NCBI GenBank assembly: GCA_024274855.1
Contig: JAJSAJ010000228.1
Span: 1 to 21,585 of the forward strand
DNA from: Planctomycetota bacterium
Lineage (GTDB): Bacteria > Planctomycetota > Planctomycetia > Pirellulales > Pirellulaceae
Reading direction: 5' to 3'
DNA length: 21,585 nt
Below, one piece after another: positions 8,601-14,109 of the stretch (the first letter of the stretch is position 1; each line of letters begins with the position of its first letter). Under the pieces are notes generated by a model that had not been told where the DNA came from, did not search any database, and saw only the letters and a program-made list of their open reading frames with translations. A program made the translations under genes and the position numbers.

Positions 8601-9054
8601 GCAACCCGGAGCCTGGGATCTGCTGACCGGTCGCCGGCTCGACTTTCAGTTTTCGCGATCCTACGGATGCGGGATTCCCATCGGATCGACAAACCTCCTG
8701 CTCTACCGGTCCGCAACGCTGGGGTATTGCAGTGCCACTTCGCAACTCGGACAACGGCTTCACCAAGCCAGCCGAATCTCGCAAACAGGCCAGGCCCCTG
8801 TAGATCGAAGCTCGCCCAGCCCGGCAACCGGGCGTCCCGAGCAATTGGCGCATAAGGCACGAACGGAGAACTATGGTGGGATTCGTCCCGGATGTTGGGT
8901 TAACGTCATCCCCGCCGGCGGACTGGTTCTGATGGCCGATTCCGCAAGTTGGTGCACGTGCAGCTATTTGAATCAGGCAACCTGCGCACTGCAACCACGC
9001 AACGCAACGGTCCCGCGCAACCGCGACAACCGAGCAAGCGTTCCCAACCGTTGA
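5692..9054 (+). CDS. Exported PQQ-type beta-propeller with inserted methyltransferase-like domain
   Basis: The ATG at 5692 (or the next one, 5695) was preferred to an upstream GTG (5641), because it gives a clean signal peptide of about 22 residues ending VANA and is preceded by AGAAAGA. The product is about 1,120 residues. ADWPTYQGDSARTG starts the mature protein, followed by PQQ/BamB-like blades with repeated VYALDAGTGDERW- and YCLTLNDGRLLWK-like motifs. Around residues 483-650 the propeller is interrupted by a Rossmann-like segment resembling a class I SAM methyltransferase (VDLSCGDGRLA near 508-518, then YAVSDDAD). Blades resume near residue 660 (FVEGLNGLQAVN, NGRVLWEL). The C-terminus carries RPGCWVNVIPAGG. 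The family is often labelled BamB-like, but nothing here supports a role in outer-membrane assembly. Substrate and cofactor use are unknown, and methyltransferase activity in an exported protein is doubtful because SAM is cytoplasmic. Confidence 0.82.
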   Translation: MMNKWTVLWIAAWWLVSVANAADWPTYQGDSARTGYTNEQLSDSLTTAWTYRAKCQPQSAWPTRNREQFDRAYQPVIAGDTLLFGSSADGKVYALDAGTGDERWTFYTNSPIRFAPTAWRDRLFVASDDGNLYCLTLNDGRLLWKFQGGASDDMVLGNEHIVSRWPVRGGPVVAADVLYFGAGIWPSEKIFIHAVDPNTGKVLWCNDSTGRIEMDQPHPTARANSGIASQGYLAVLDNGLIVPTGRGVPAVFDRRDGTFKYCRLQQDSHAGGSDVVAADGYFYHGGASYDLASGTGRGKLGAPVVAHPNWIIAARNGKLVAFDRQNIWTEKEQVDRKGSKRTVRRLAKPAWSVDLPDEAHVPRRLKRGTQLRPGNRMGSTAWSRPALGDAPGAIIATADKVIVAGNNCVLLIDIQSRTIIDKLPVEGVVHGLAVADHRLYASSDRGMIRCFETARESTDSNSPTKLSRAVAERSQPETTPDPEPHDLVYANAANEIIRRTGITRGYCVDLSCGDGRLALNLAKRTELRIYAVSDDADHVREIRRMIDEAGLYGTRVTVHYAAPATIGYPNYFADLVVSGRSVTDGAAVVPAEKAHQLQRPYGGAICIGRPEEMRLDIRNGLAGAGWWTHQNTDPQNTLCSSDERVRGPLEMLWYRDTQFVMPSRHGRGPAPLVADGRMFVEGLNGLQAVNIYNGRVLWELPLENILWPYHGEASLGVAWTGSNYCVGDKSVFVHTGNKCLRIDAASGTITAELLPPPRPYGKAGTWGYIAHQNGLLFGSLVDDKYLVEAWSSRWSTERLYTESILLFAMDAQSGEIKWTFRPRDSIRHNAIAIGEHSVYLLDRPQDPNDTLFNPPRVSSSTGRRSTSMGTREGKPLGWLVRPDRGRLVAIDSRNGKIRWETNKNVFGTMLACSRKYKLLLMSYQPSHQPTRQSELADRMAVYQTRDGKRLWLIHADYESRPIVNGRTIYAQPGAWDLLTGRRLDFQFSRSYGCGIPIGSTNLLLYRSATLGYCSATSQLGQRLHQASRISQTGQAPVDRSSPSPATGRPEQLAHKARTENYGGIRPGCWVNVIPAGGLVLMADSASWCTCSYLNQATCALQPRNATVPRNRDNRASVPNR

Positions 9055-9136
9055 GTCATTCGCGCCGCAGCCGAGCGTGGCGGGACCACACGGGGCGATG
9101 CCATTTCGTTGTTTGTTTCGTATCTGTTTTTTTCCA

Positions 9137-9173
9137 GTCCCGAAGGGACGGCCCTAAGAATGTTAGGACCGTC
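9137..9173. terminator. Alternative hairpins, possible terminator region for the propeller gene
   Basis: GACGG-C-CCTAA (9147-9157) pairs with TTAGG-A-CCGTC (9163-9173), giving 10 pairs and one mismatch. A second stem, GTCCC-GAA-GGGAC (9137-9149), overlaps it, so the two cannot form together. The downstream sequence has only a short T-run (TTTT at 9183-9186), so the terminator call is moderate. Confidence 0.4.
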
Positions 9174-9352
9174 TCGTTAGGACTTTTCGGTCGCGTGGAA
9201 AGGCCACCCAGAGTTACGCCGATGCTCGCATTGGCTCCACCCTCGGCACGTGATAGGACTGTGTCTTCGGCGTGGAGGACGCCACAATGAAGCGGAGCTC
9301 TTGTGAGCATGGACCGATTTCTGGTTCACGCGTCGAGTCGTGAACGGTTACG

Positions 9353-9386
9353 AAAAAAACAGACTGGGGCCCTCGAGGCGAGCCCC
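9353..9386 (-). terminator. Rho-independent terminator after the small charged protein
   Basis: On the minus strand, GGGGC (9386-9382) pairs with GCCCC (9370-9366), with further CTCG/CGAG pairing inside. The stem is followed a few bases later by a run of seven T (9359-9353). It starts 40 bases after the stop of the small gene at 9426 and would end the methyltransferase/small-protein transcript. Confidence 0.65.
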
Positions 9387-9425
9387 ACACGACTGCCGAC
9401 TCAGGACTCGCTCACAACCGAGTCA

Positions 9426-9602
9426 CTAAGCCAAGGGCAAATCGTTTTCAGGGTCAACGGTACTCGCTTCAGGAGTCTCTGGTGTAACCGGTGCGTTGGC
9501 TTGTTCTTTTCTCCTGCGGCGTTGCTCCCGCTTCTCCTCGGCCTTTCTCTTTTTTTCCATCTCTCGGCGACGTTTTTCGAACGTGTTTTGATTTTTTGCC
9601 AT
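9426..9602 (-). CDS. Small highly charged helical protein (58 residues)
   Basis: The gene reads from an ATG at 9602 to TAG at 9426. AAAGG sits about 7 bases upstream of the start, a good ribosome binding site. The protein begins MAKNQNTFEKRRREMEKKRK and stays rich in Arg, Lys and Glu to about residue 35, so one long helix or coiled coil is likely. It then turns into an acidic, Pro/Thr-rich tail ending NDLPLA. There is no signal peptide. It lies 37 bases downstream of the methyltransferase gene on the same strand and is followed by a terminator, so the two are probably one operon. The basic head could bind RNA or ribosomes, but that is inference. I recognise the composition but have no assigned function. 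It is too short for many gene finders. Confidence 0.75.
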   Translation of the reverse strand: MAKNQNTFEKRRREMEKKRKAEEKREQRRRRKEQANAPVTPETPEASTVDPENDLPLA

Positions 9603-9639
9603 GAGTACCTTTCAAATTGAGCGTCACAAGCCGGAAGGC

Positions 9640-10341
9640 TCAGAAGTCTCCAGACCACTTGGCCACTTTCCGCTGAAGACTCACGGAATTAAACTGGTTG
9701 TACATGAGCAGCAAGGCACCCTGAGCGGCATATCTCTCAAATAACCCCGCGATCAAACCCTCTTCGCCCGGCCAAGGATAGGCGAAAATTACATCAAAAT
9801 CATCCGGCTCAAGCCCCAGCTCTTCATAGGCGTCATCCGCATCGGTAACGAGCCAGAAAAACTCCGCCGTGGTGTCGGCAAGTGCCTGTTCCGCAAATGG
9901 CTCGGCACCCGAAGGAACAAAACTGCCCTGAATAAAATCCACGGGCAGACCAAAGTCCCCGGAAAGACGCTGGGCCGCATCGACGAGACCTTCCTCAATC
10001 TCAATGCCGGACGCCTGAAACCCAAGCATTGCGGCCAACGATGCCACAACTCCGAACCCGCTTCCCCACTCGCAAAACGAAGAACCGGAAGCAATGTTGG
10101 CCTCGGCTATCGCACGCAGTGCATAATAGACCGTCTCGAAATCACTTGGCACGAAACCAGCCGCGCGAACCGGACTGTCTTGAACAAACCGGCCGACTCT
10201 GGAATCCGCTTCGCGAAGAAAAACGTCGACATCTTCGGGCAAGTCCGAGCCGATTATCGAGATGTCAACATCCACCAATGGCACATCAAACCATCCTGCG
10301 ACGCTTCGGTGCGCGCCATACGGTTTGCGAGCGGCAGCCAC
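9640..10341 (-). CDS. Class I SAM-dependent methyltransferase-like protein
   Basis: This 233-residue protein has a Rossmann methyltransferase signature: FCEWGSGFGVVASLAAMLG (about 89-107) as motif I, then SGIEIEEGLVDAA (111-123), where the acidic residues would hold the SAM ribose. DDFDVIFAYPWPGEEG (180-195) sits at the motif IV position and suggests an N- or amino-type active loop, but the substrate is unknown. The longest frame starts at a GTG (10341) with only a weak upstream site. Internal GTGs near residues 20-23 are alternatives, so the start is uncertain. There is no signal peptide, so it is cytoplasmic. It is followed after 37 bases by the small charged protein, and a terminator at 10445-10486 isolates it from the cold-shock gene upstream. 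Confidence 0.78.
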   Translation of the reverse strand: MAAARKPYGAHRSVAGWFDVPLVDVDISIIGSDLPEDVDVFLREADSRVGRFVQDSPVRAAGFVPSDFETVYYALRAIAEANIASGSSFCEWGSGFGVVASLAAMLGFQASGIEIEEGLVDAAQRLSGDFGLPVDFIQGSFVPSGAEPFAEQALADTTAEFFWLVTDADDAYEELGLEPDDFDVIFAYPWPGEEGLIAGLFERYAAQGALLLMYNQFNSVSLQRKVAKWSGDF

Positions 10342-10444
10342 TATCCCGATACCACCTGTATCCGGACAACACCTACCAAACGCGATTTACGGACAGACGA
10401 ACACGACGCCGTGCACCAGGCAGTTCCAAGAAACGGAGCCACAC

Positions 10445-10486
10445 AAAAAACGGCCGCCCAATCAACAGACTGTCACCGGGCGGCCG
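10445..10486 (-). terminator. Rho-independent terminator after the cold-shock gene
   Basis: On the minus strand, CGGCCGCCC (10486-10478) pairs perfectly with GGGCGGCCG (10459-10451) across an 18-base loop. It is followed at once by six T (10450-10445). It lies about 207 bases after the cold-shock gene stop and would end that transcript before the methyltransferase gene. Confidence 0.8.
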
Positions 10487-10602
10487 TATTGTGTGATTTG
10501 ACTCGCCAACTCAGAACGTATCCAGACGCATACCATGGCTATGCGAATCGCCCATCTCGCCACGACTCCACGCTTGTCTCGCGACAACGTTAAGAAACAT
10601 GG

Positions 10603-10628
10603 CGAAAACGGGAACTCGCCGGTTTTCG
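10603..10628 (-). terminator. Hairpin downstream of the cold-shock gene
   Basis: CGAAAAC (10603-10609) pairs with GTTTTCG (10622-10628), and GG with CC inside it after one mismatch. It lies 65 bases beyond the cold-shock stop on the minus strand. No T-run follows, so it may protect the 3' end rather than terminate. Confidence 0.35.
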
Positions 10629-10692
10629 TCCGGCCTGACGATGAATCCATGCTCGTCGCACAATTCATGCAACCGCGTCGTACTGCAACGCC

Positions 10693-10890
10693 TCAGTCGA
10701 TCACGCGCACGTTCTCGGCACGCGGGCCTTTAGGACCACGGCCTTCCGTGTATTCCACTTTTTGCCCCTCGTGAAGACTCTCGTAGCTGCCCTCGACGAG
10801 CGCCGAATGGTGAAAGAAAATATCTCCCCGCTCACCCTCGATGAATCCGAAGCCCTTGTCCGTCAGTTTCTTGATCGTACCTTGCGACAC
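10693..10890 (-). CDS. csp: Cold-shock domain protein (CspA family)
   Basis: This 65-residue protein was placed at the GTG at 10890 because a perfect AGGAG (10904-10900) lies 9 bases upstream and the product then has the normal family length. A longer open frame extends upstream without support. The fold is complete: GTIKKLTDKGFGFIEGE carries RNP1-like KGFGFI, and GDIFFHHSAL carries RNP2-like DIFFHH. The nucleic-acid-binding aromatics Phe14, Phe16, Phe25 and Phe26 are all visible. It should bind single-stranded RNA or DNA, unfold mRNA structure and act in the cytoplasm, possibly at low temperature or in normal growth. A hairpin sits directly upstream of the ribosome binding site and a strong terminator lies downstream, so it is probably monocistronic. 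Similar proteins have many paralogues, so no cspA-to-G assignment is made. Confidence 0.93.
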   Translation of the reverse strand: MSQGTIKKLTDKGFGFIEGERGDIFFHHSALVEGSYESLHEGQKVEYTEGRGPKGPRAENVRVID

Positions 10891-11210
10891 TTTACTACTC
10901 TCCTGGCTAGCACGAAAAACTGCTAGTACACGACCTGCGCGCCGTGCTACCCACGCAGGCCAAGCGACATAATGGCCCCATCGAGGGCCGTCAAAGCGGG
11001 GAGCAAACTGAACTAAGACTTCGAATGAATCAGCTACCCGAGAGCGCCAGGTTTCACCACTGCCGCCCTGTCGAAGGGCCAAATCAATTGGGAGCCGGCG
11101 GCCCAAATACCCTGCTTTCACAATGCAGTTTTCAAGCCGACCGGCGAACATCTAGCGTCGCCTTCGCTTCCCTAATGGTCAGTTACCCTAACATGTCCCC
11201 CCGATATCCG
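10891..11210. other. Leader region of the cold-shock gene
   Basis: No gene is supported between the acyltransferase stop and the cold-shock start, both on the minus strand. The part near the cold-shock gene holds its ribosome binding site and a hairpin. Cold-shock mRNAs often have long leaders, so much of this may be untranslated RNA. A 7-bp hairpin at 11199-11220 overlaps the acyltransferase stop codon. Confidence 0.5.
10907..10926 (-). promoter_or_regulatory. Leader hairpin next to the cold-shock ribosome binding site
   Basis: On the minus strand, CTAGCA (10926-10921) pairs perfectly with TGCTAG (10912-10907) across the loop GTTTTTCG. It ends two bases before the AGGAG site of the cold-shock gene. 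Its position suits control of translation, for example by temperature or by the Csp protein itself, but that is inference. Confidence 0.4.
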
Positions 11211-11960
11211 TCAATCGGGGTGTGATCCAGCCACCTCGGTTGTCGGGCCTTTCCCAGTGGCCAAGCTCTTCGCCTCAACATTTAGACGGTCCATTGCCGC
11301 CTGAACCAGGGCCACATACCCCTTAAGCTGTGTACTATCCAGGTCCGCAGGGACCTGGATAGGGTCGCCTCCGAGCAGAAAAACCTTGGAAAATGGCTTC
11401 GGAATGAGCAAATCGGTCCAGCTGCCTCGGATCCTCCAACATCGGGTGCATGAATATGCCGTCGGAACGATGGCCCGGCCTGTGCGGGATGCCAAATAGA
11501 CGATCCCCACACTCATTTTTCGACTGGGACCTCGCGGACCGTCCGGCGTGATCACGATATGCTTGTCTTCCGCCGTCCTGATGAGGGTCCGGATGGTGCC
11601 GCGCCGAATGCGATTGGTCGAGCCCCGAATCGAGGAAATCCGATTCAACCGGAGCACCTGCGCGACAAACGAACCATCGGTATGCTCGCTGGTCAAGGCG
11701 GCCGTACGGCGATGCCTGCCCCCGAACGTCGGAACGATCATCGAATCGTGCCACACACAGTAGAAAAAACAGCTTCGCGTGGACCGCGAGTAGGGATTGG
11801 TGTCGGAGGTTTCCTCGCGGAAATCCAGCCTGAGCGTGCGGAACAACGCCCACATGCCGACACTGAAACCAGTGGCCGCGAGCTTGACTAAGATTGGGCT
11901 TCGTATCTTCCAACCGATATTTCCCGTTTGGAGTGGGACGGAAGCCAATCCCCCATCCAT
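11211..11960 (-). CDS. DUF374 / lysophospholipid-acyltransferase-like protein
   Basis: This 249-residue protein fits the DUF374 family, related to the PlsC/LpxL acyltransferases. The N-terminal segment KIRSPILVKLAATG with VGMWALF (about 19-40) is hydrophobic and likely membrane-associated. CVWHDSMIVP (69-78) provides the catalytic His71-Asp72 region. HTDGSFVAQVL (93-103) and RGSTNR (112-117) match the conserved block around the active site, and VITPDGPRGPS (136-146) is the family hallmark. DUF374 proteins are believed to transfer acyl groups to a lipid or lipid A-like acceptor at the inner membrane. The substrate here is unknown. The start at 11960 has no clear ribosome binding site, so a later start is possible. 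It lies upstream of the cold-shock gene on the same strand, but about 320 bases separate them. Confidence 0.8.
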   Translation of the reverse strand: MDGGLASVPLQTGNIGWKIRSPILVKLAATGFSVGMWALFRTLRLDFREETSDTNPYSRSTRSCFFYCVWHDSMIVPTFGGRHRRTAALTSEHTDGSFVAQVLRLNRISSIRGSTNRIRRGTIRTLIRTAEDKHIVITPDGPRGPSRKMSVGIVYLASRTGRAIVPTAYSCTRCWRIRGSWTDLLIPKPFSKVFLLGGDPIQVPADLDSTQLKGYVALVQAAMDRLNVEAKSLATGKGPTTEVAGSHPD

Positions 11961-12525
11961 AGAACCGACAAAAGGATAACACTCGGCACAACCGAGTCAA
12001 TGGGCGAAGGGACTGGCCGGGCGTGCCGAAACCGACTCTCCGAAATGGCATTTTATCCGTATGGACATCCGTTTCCCGAAAACTGCCGGCGGCGGTGCGA
12101 GAATCGGCCCTCCCAGGTGATCCACCAACGGCAGTGACCGCTAGCTGGGGCAACCGGAAGGCAAAGGACCGCTCGAGACATTTAGCATTGACGAGTCGAG
12201 GTTTGCTGCTATGCTTAACTGCTGCAGGGGTGAAGCGGCGGTCAATATATCGACGCCGACTCACTTTCGACCAGTTGGTCTGCCCGACGCTTTCAAAGAA
12301 GCCTTCGGGCCTCTCAGTTCGGCCGCGATTGGATGATCTTGCCCCTGTTTCTTGCCCCGCCACGCGGCCGGGCAACTTGTTCTGTGTGGTCGACTTCTCA
12401 GCGATAGCCTCTGAGTCATCCTCTATTCAGGGCAAACCCTTTTATCCGACTGCGGCACGATCCTCCGCGTTTTCGCCAGTGTCGTCGCCAGGCAGTCCAA
12501 TCGCTGTTCTAACGAAAGTTGACGA
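11961..12525. other. Divergent intergenic region upstream of helicase and acyltransferase
   Basis: A stretch of 565 bases without a supported gene. Open frames crossing it lack any recognisable domain and look like non-coding translation. It must contain the promoters of the minus-strand acyltransferase and the plus-strand helicase. One plausible plus-strand promoter is listed at 12188-12215, which would give the helicase mRNA a leader of about 300 bases. Confidence 0.6.
12188..12215 (+). promoter_or_regulatory. Candidate sigma70-type promoter for the helicase gene
   Basis: TTGACG (12188-12193) and TATGCT (12210-12215) are separated by 16 bases. This is a reasonable match to a housekeeping promoter in the correct orientation, about 310 bases before the helicase start. 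Boxes like this also occur by chance, so support is moderate. Confidence 0.35.
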
Positions 12526-13851
12526 ATGAATTTTGACGAAATGGGGTTGGATCCCCAGGTTTTGCGCGCTGTGACGCGCCAGGGCTACTCCACCGCAACA
12601 CCGATTCAGAGCGGAGCTATTCCATTGATTCTTGCCGGGCACGACGTTCTGGGCTGTGCCCAGACCGGGACCGGAAAGACGGCCGCCTTCGCGCTGCCGA
12701 TTCTCCATCGCCTGTTACCCGCGAAGCAAACGAATCATCGCAATAAACGCAAACAACAGTACCGGCCAATTGGAGCATTGGTACTGACGCCAACACGCGA
12801 GTTAGCAAGTCAAGTCCAGAAGAGCTTCGCCACCTATGGACGTTGCACGGACCTTCGGCAGACCGTAATCTACGGCGGTGTCAGCCAGAATCCACAGGTC
12901 AGCGCACTGCGGGCCGGCACCGACATCGTAATTGCGACTCCGGGACGCCTGCTGGACCTGATGAATCAGGGACACGTTAAACTGCACGACCTGCAGGTAT
13001 TGGTACTGGATGAAGCCGACCAGATGCTGGACATGGGCTTTATTCATGACTTGAAGAAAATCGCCAAGCAGGTGCCCGCGGAACGTCAGACGCTGATGTT
13101 CTCCGCCACAATGCCCTCCGAGATCCGGCGACTCGCGTCCCACTGGCTCGACAGACCCAAGACGGTACAAGCCACTCCGGAAGCCTCGACTCCCGATAAG
13201 ATCGAGCAGACCGTGACGTTCGTCGAAAAGCCACAGAAGTCGGCGACGCTCGTTCGATTCCTGCAGTCCGCCGGTGGACAACGCCACCTCGTCTTCTGCC
13301 GCACCAAGCGGGGCGTGGATCGCGTGGTTCGATATTTGGAACGTGCGCGGATCCATGCGATGGCCATTCACGGAAACAAGAGCCAACGGGCGCGGGAAAA
13401 TGCACTACAAAGGTTCTCTTCACAACGTCCTCCGGTACTGGTCGCCACCGACGTCGCCGCGCGAGGCTTGCACATGCCGAACGTCTCGCATGTCGTCAAC
13501 TACGACCTGCCGGAAGTTCCAGAACTCTATGTACATCGCATAGGACGCACGGCACGGGCCGGAGCTACGGGAGCCTCAATTTCGTTTTGCAGTGCCGACG
13601 AAAGGCCTAGCCTAAAACGCATCGAAAGACTGATCAGACAGGCCGTCAAAGTGCAGAAGCTTCCCGAGCGTGGGGAGGGTAAATCCGATCTGGTCCAACA
13701 GCCGGCTGTCACAGGACCTGAAGATCCGCAAACGCGGCAAGGACGCGGCTCGGCGCGAAAAAGTCGCAACGGAGCATCACACAGGCCCTTCAAATCCGGG
13801 CGTCCAGCAGCAGCAGGCAGGAATCGCCGCAAGACGTCGCATCGCAAATGA
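12526..13851 (+). CDS. rhlE: DEAD-box ATP-dependent RNA helicase, RhlE-like
   Basis: This 441-residue protein carries all helicase motifs in order: the Q motif (YSTATPIQ), Walker A AQTGTGKT (about 45-52), PTRELASQV, TPGR, DEAD (162-165), SAT (193-195), LVFCRTK, ATDVAARGL and HRIGRTARAG (337-346). The opening MNFDEMGLDPQVLRAV resembles RhlE-type starts, supporting the ATG at 12526 although no strong ribosome binding site precedes it. The two RecA-like domains end near residue 370. A basic Arg/Lys/Ser-rich tail (about 395-441) probably binds RNA without specificity. It would unwind short RNA duplexes using ATP in ribosome assembly or RNA turnover, often at low temperature. The cold-shock protein 1.6 kb away may be functionally related, though it is not in the same operon. 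RhlE is chosen by similarity of the core, not by a diagnostic residue. Confidence 0.9.
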   Translation: MNFDEMGLDPQVLRAVTRQGYSTATPIQSGAIPLILAGHDVLGCAQTGTGKTAAFALPILHRLLPAKQTNHRNKRKQQYRPIGALVLTPTRELASQVQKSFATYGRCTDLRQTVIYGGVSQNPQVSALRAGTDIVIATPGRLLDLMNQGHVKLHDLQVLVLDEADQMLDMGFIHDLKKIAKQVPAERQTLMFSATMPSEIRRLASHWLDRPKTVQATPEASTPDKIEQTVTFVEKPQKSATLVRFLQSAGGQRHLVFCRTKRGVDRVVRYLERARIHAMAIHGNKSQRARENALQRFSSQRPPVLVATDVAARGLHMPNVSHVVNYDLPEVPELYVHRIGRTARAGATGASISFCSADERPSLKRIERLIRQAVKVQKLPERGEGKSDLVQQPAVTGPEDPQTRQGRGSARKSRNGASHRPFKSGRPAAAGRNRRKTSHRK

Positions 13852-13934
13852 AAACGGCGGACCGTCGACCAAGTCTTGCGTACGTTCCGACTTAGGATTC
13901 GCCAATCAATAACTGTCGCGTTGCTCCGCGTACA

Positions 13935-13984
13935 GACCCCCATGGGCTTGCCCCATGGGTGAATCAGTCTCGCAGCTAAGGAGC
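13935..13984 (+). repeat. Structured dispersed repeat, copy C
   Basis: It begins GACCCC. CCCATGGG (13939-13946) pairs with CCCATGGG (13952-13959) around the loop CTTGC, and then come GTGA, AGTCT and AGCTAAGGAGC. Loop and flanks match copy A at 23-72 closely, while the stem sequence is different but still fully paired. It lies downstream of the helicase gene, between convergent genes, and could also serve as a transcription end. Confidence 0.6.
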
Positions 13985-14047
13985 CTCGCCACACGAACGC
14001 CCCTCAGTAAACGCGACAATAATTGATTTGAAGTTCTTAAGAGCATC

Positions 14048-14075
14048 CAAATGGCGTAACACTTTAGCCAAATGG
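14048..14075 (-). repeat. 20-bp exact repeat, copy 2, with a partial unit
   Basis: Positions 14056-14075 are the exact inverted copy of 212-231. The word CCAAATGG occurs twice here (14048-14055 and 14068-14075), which suggests a tandem array reduced to about one and a half units. It lies about 70 bases past copy C of the structured repeat. Confidence 0.7.
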
Positions 14076-14109
14076 CAACCACATCGGAACGCGTGCACCC
14101 AAGCCGACC

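Larger units (their letters stand above)
9055..9425. other. Intergenic region between convergent genes
   Basis: No gene is supported here. It contains hairpins at 9137-9173 and a minus-strand terminator at 9353-9386, as expected where two transcription units meet head to head. A T-rich run at 9127-9133 precedes the first hairpin. Confidence 0.65.
10342..10692. other. Intergenic region with two hairpins
   Basis: No gene is supported between the cold-shock gene and the methyltransferase gene. It contains a convincing minus-strand terminator (10445-10486) and another hairpin (10603-10628). The methyltransferase promoter should lie between 10342 and 10445, but no clear boxes were seen. Confidence 0.6.

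Noticed and set aside
11199..11220. A 7-bp hairpin (CCCCGAT/ATCGGGG) as a terminator for the acyltransferase gene
   Set aside because: The stop codon lies in its loop and no T-run follows, so a terminator role is unsupported.
11335..12375. A 346-residue open frame on the minus strand
   Set aside because: It overlaps the DUF374 acyltransferase on the same strand in another frame. The acyltransferase has clear family motifs and this frame has none.
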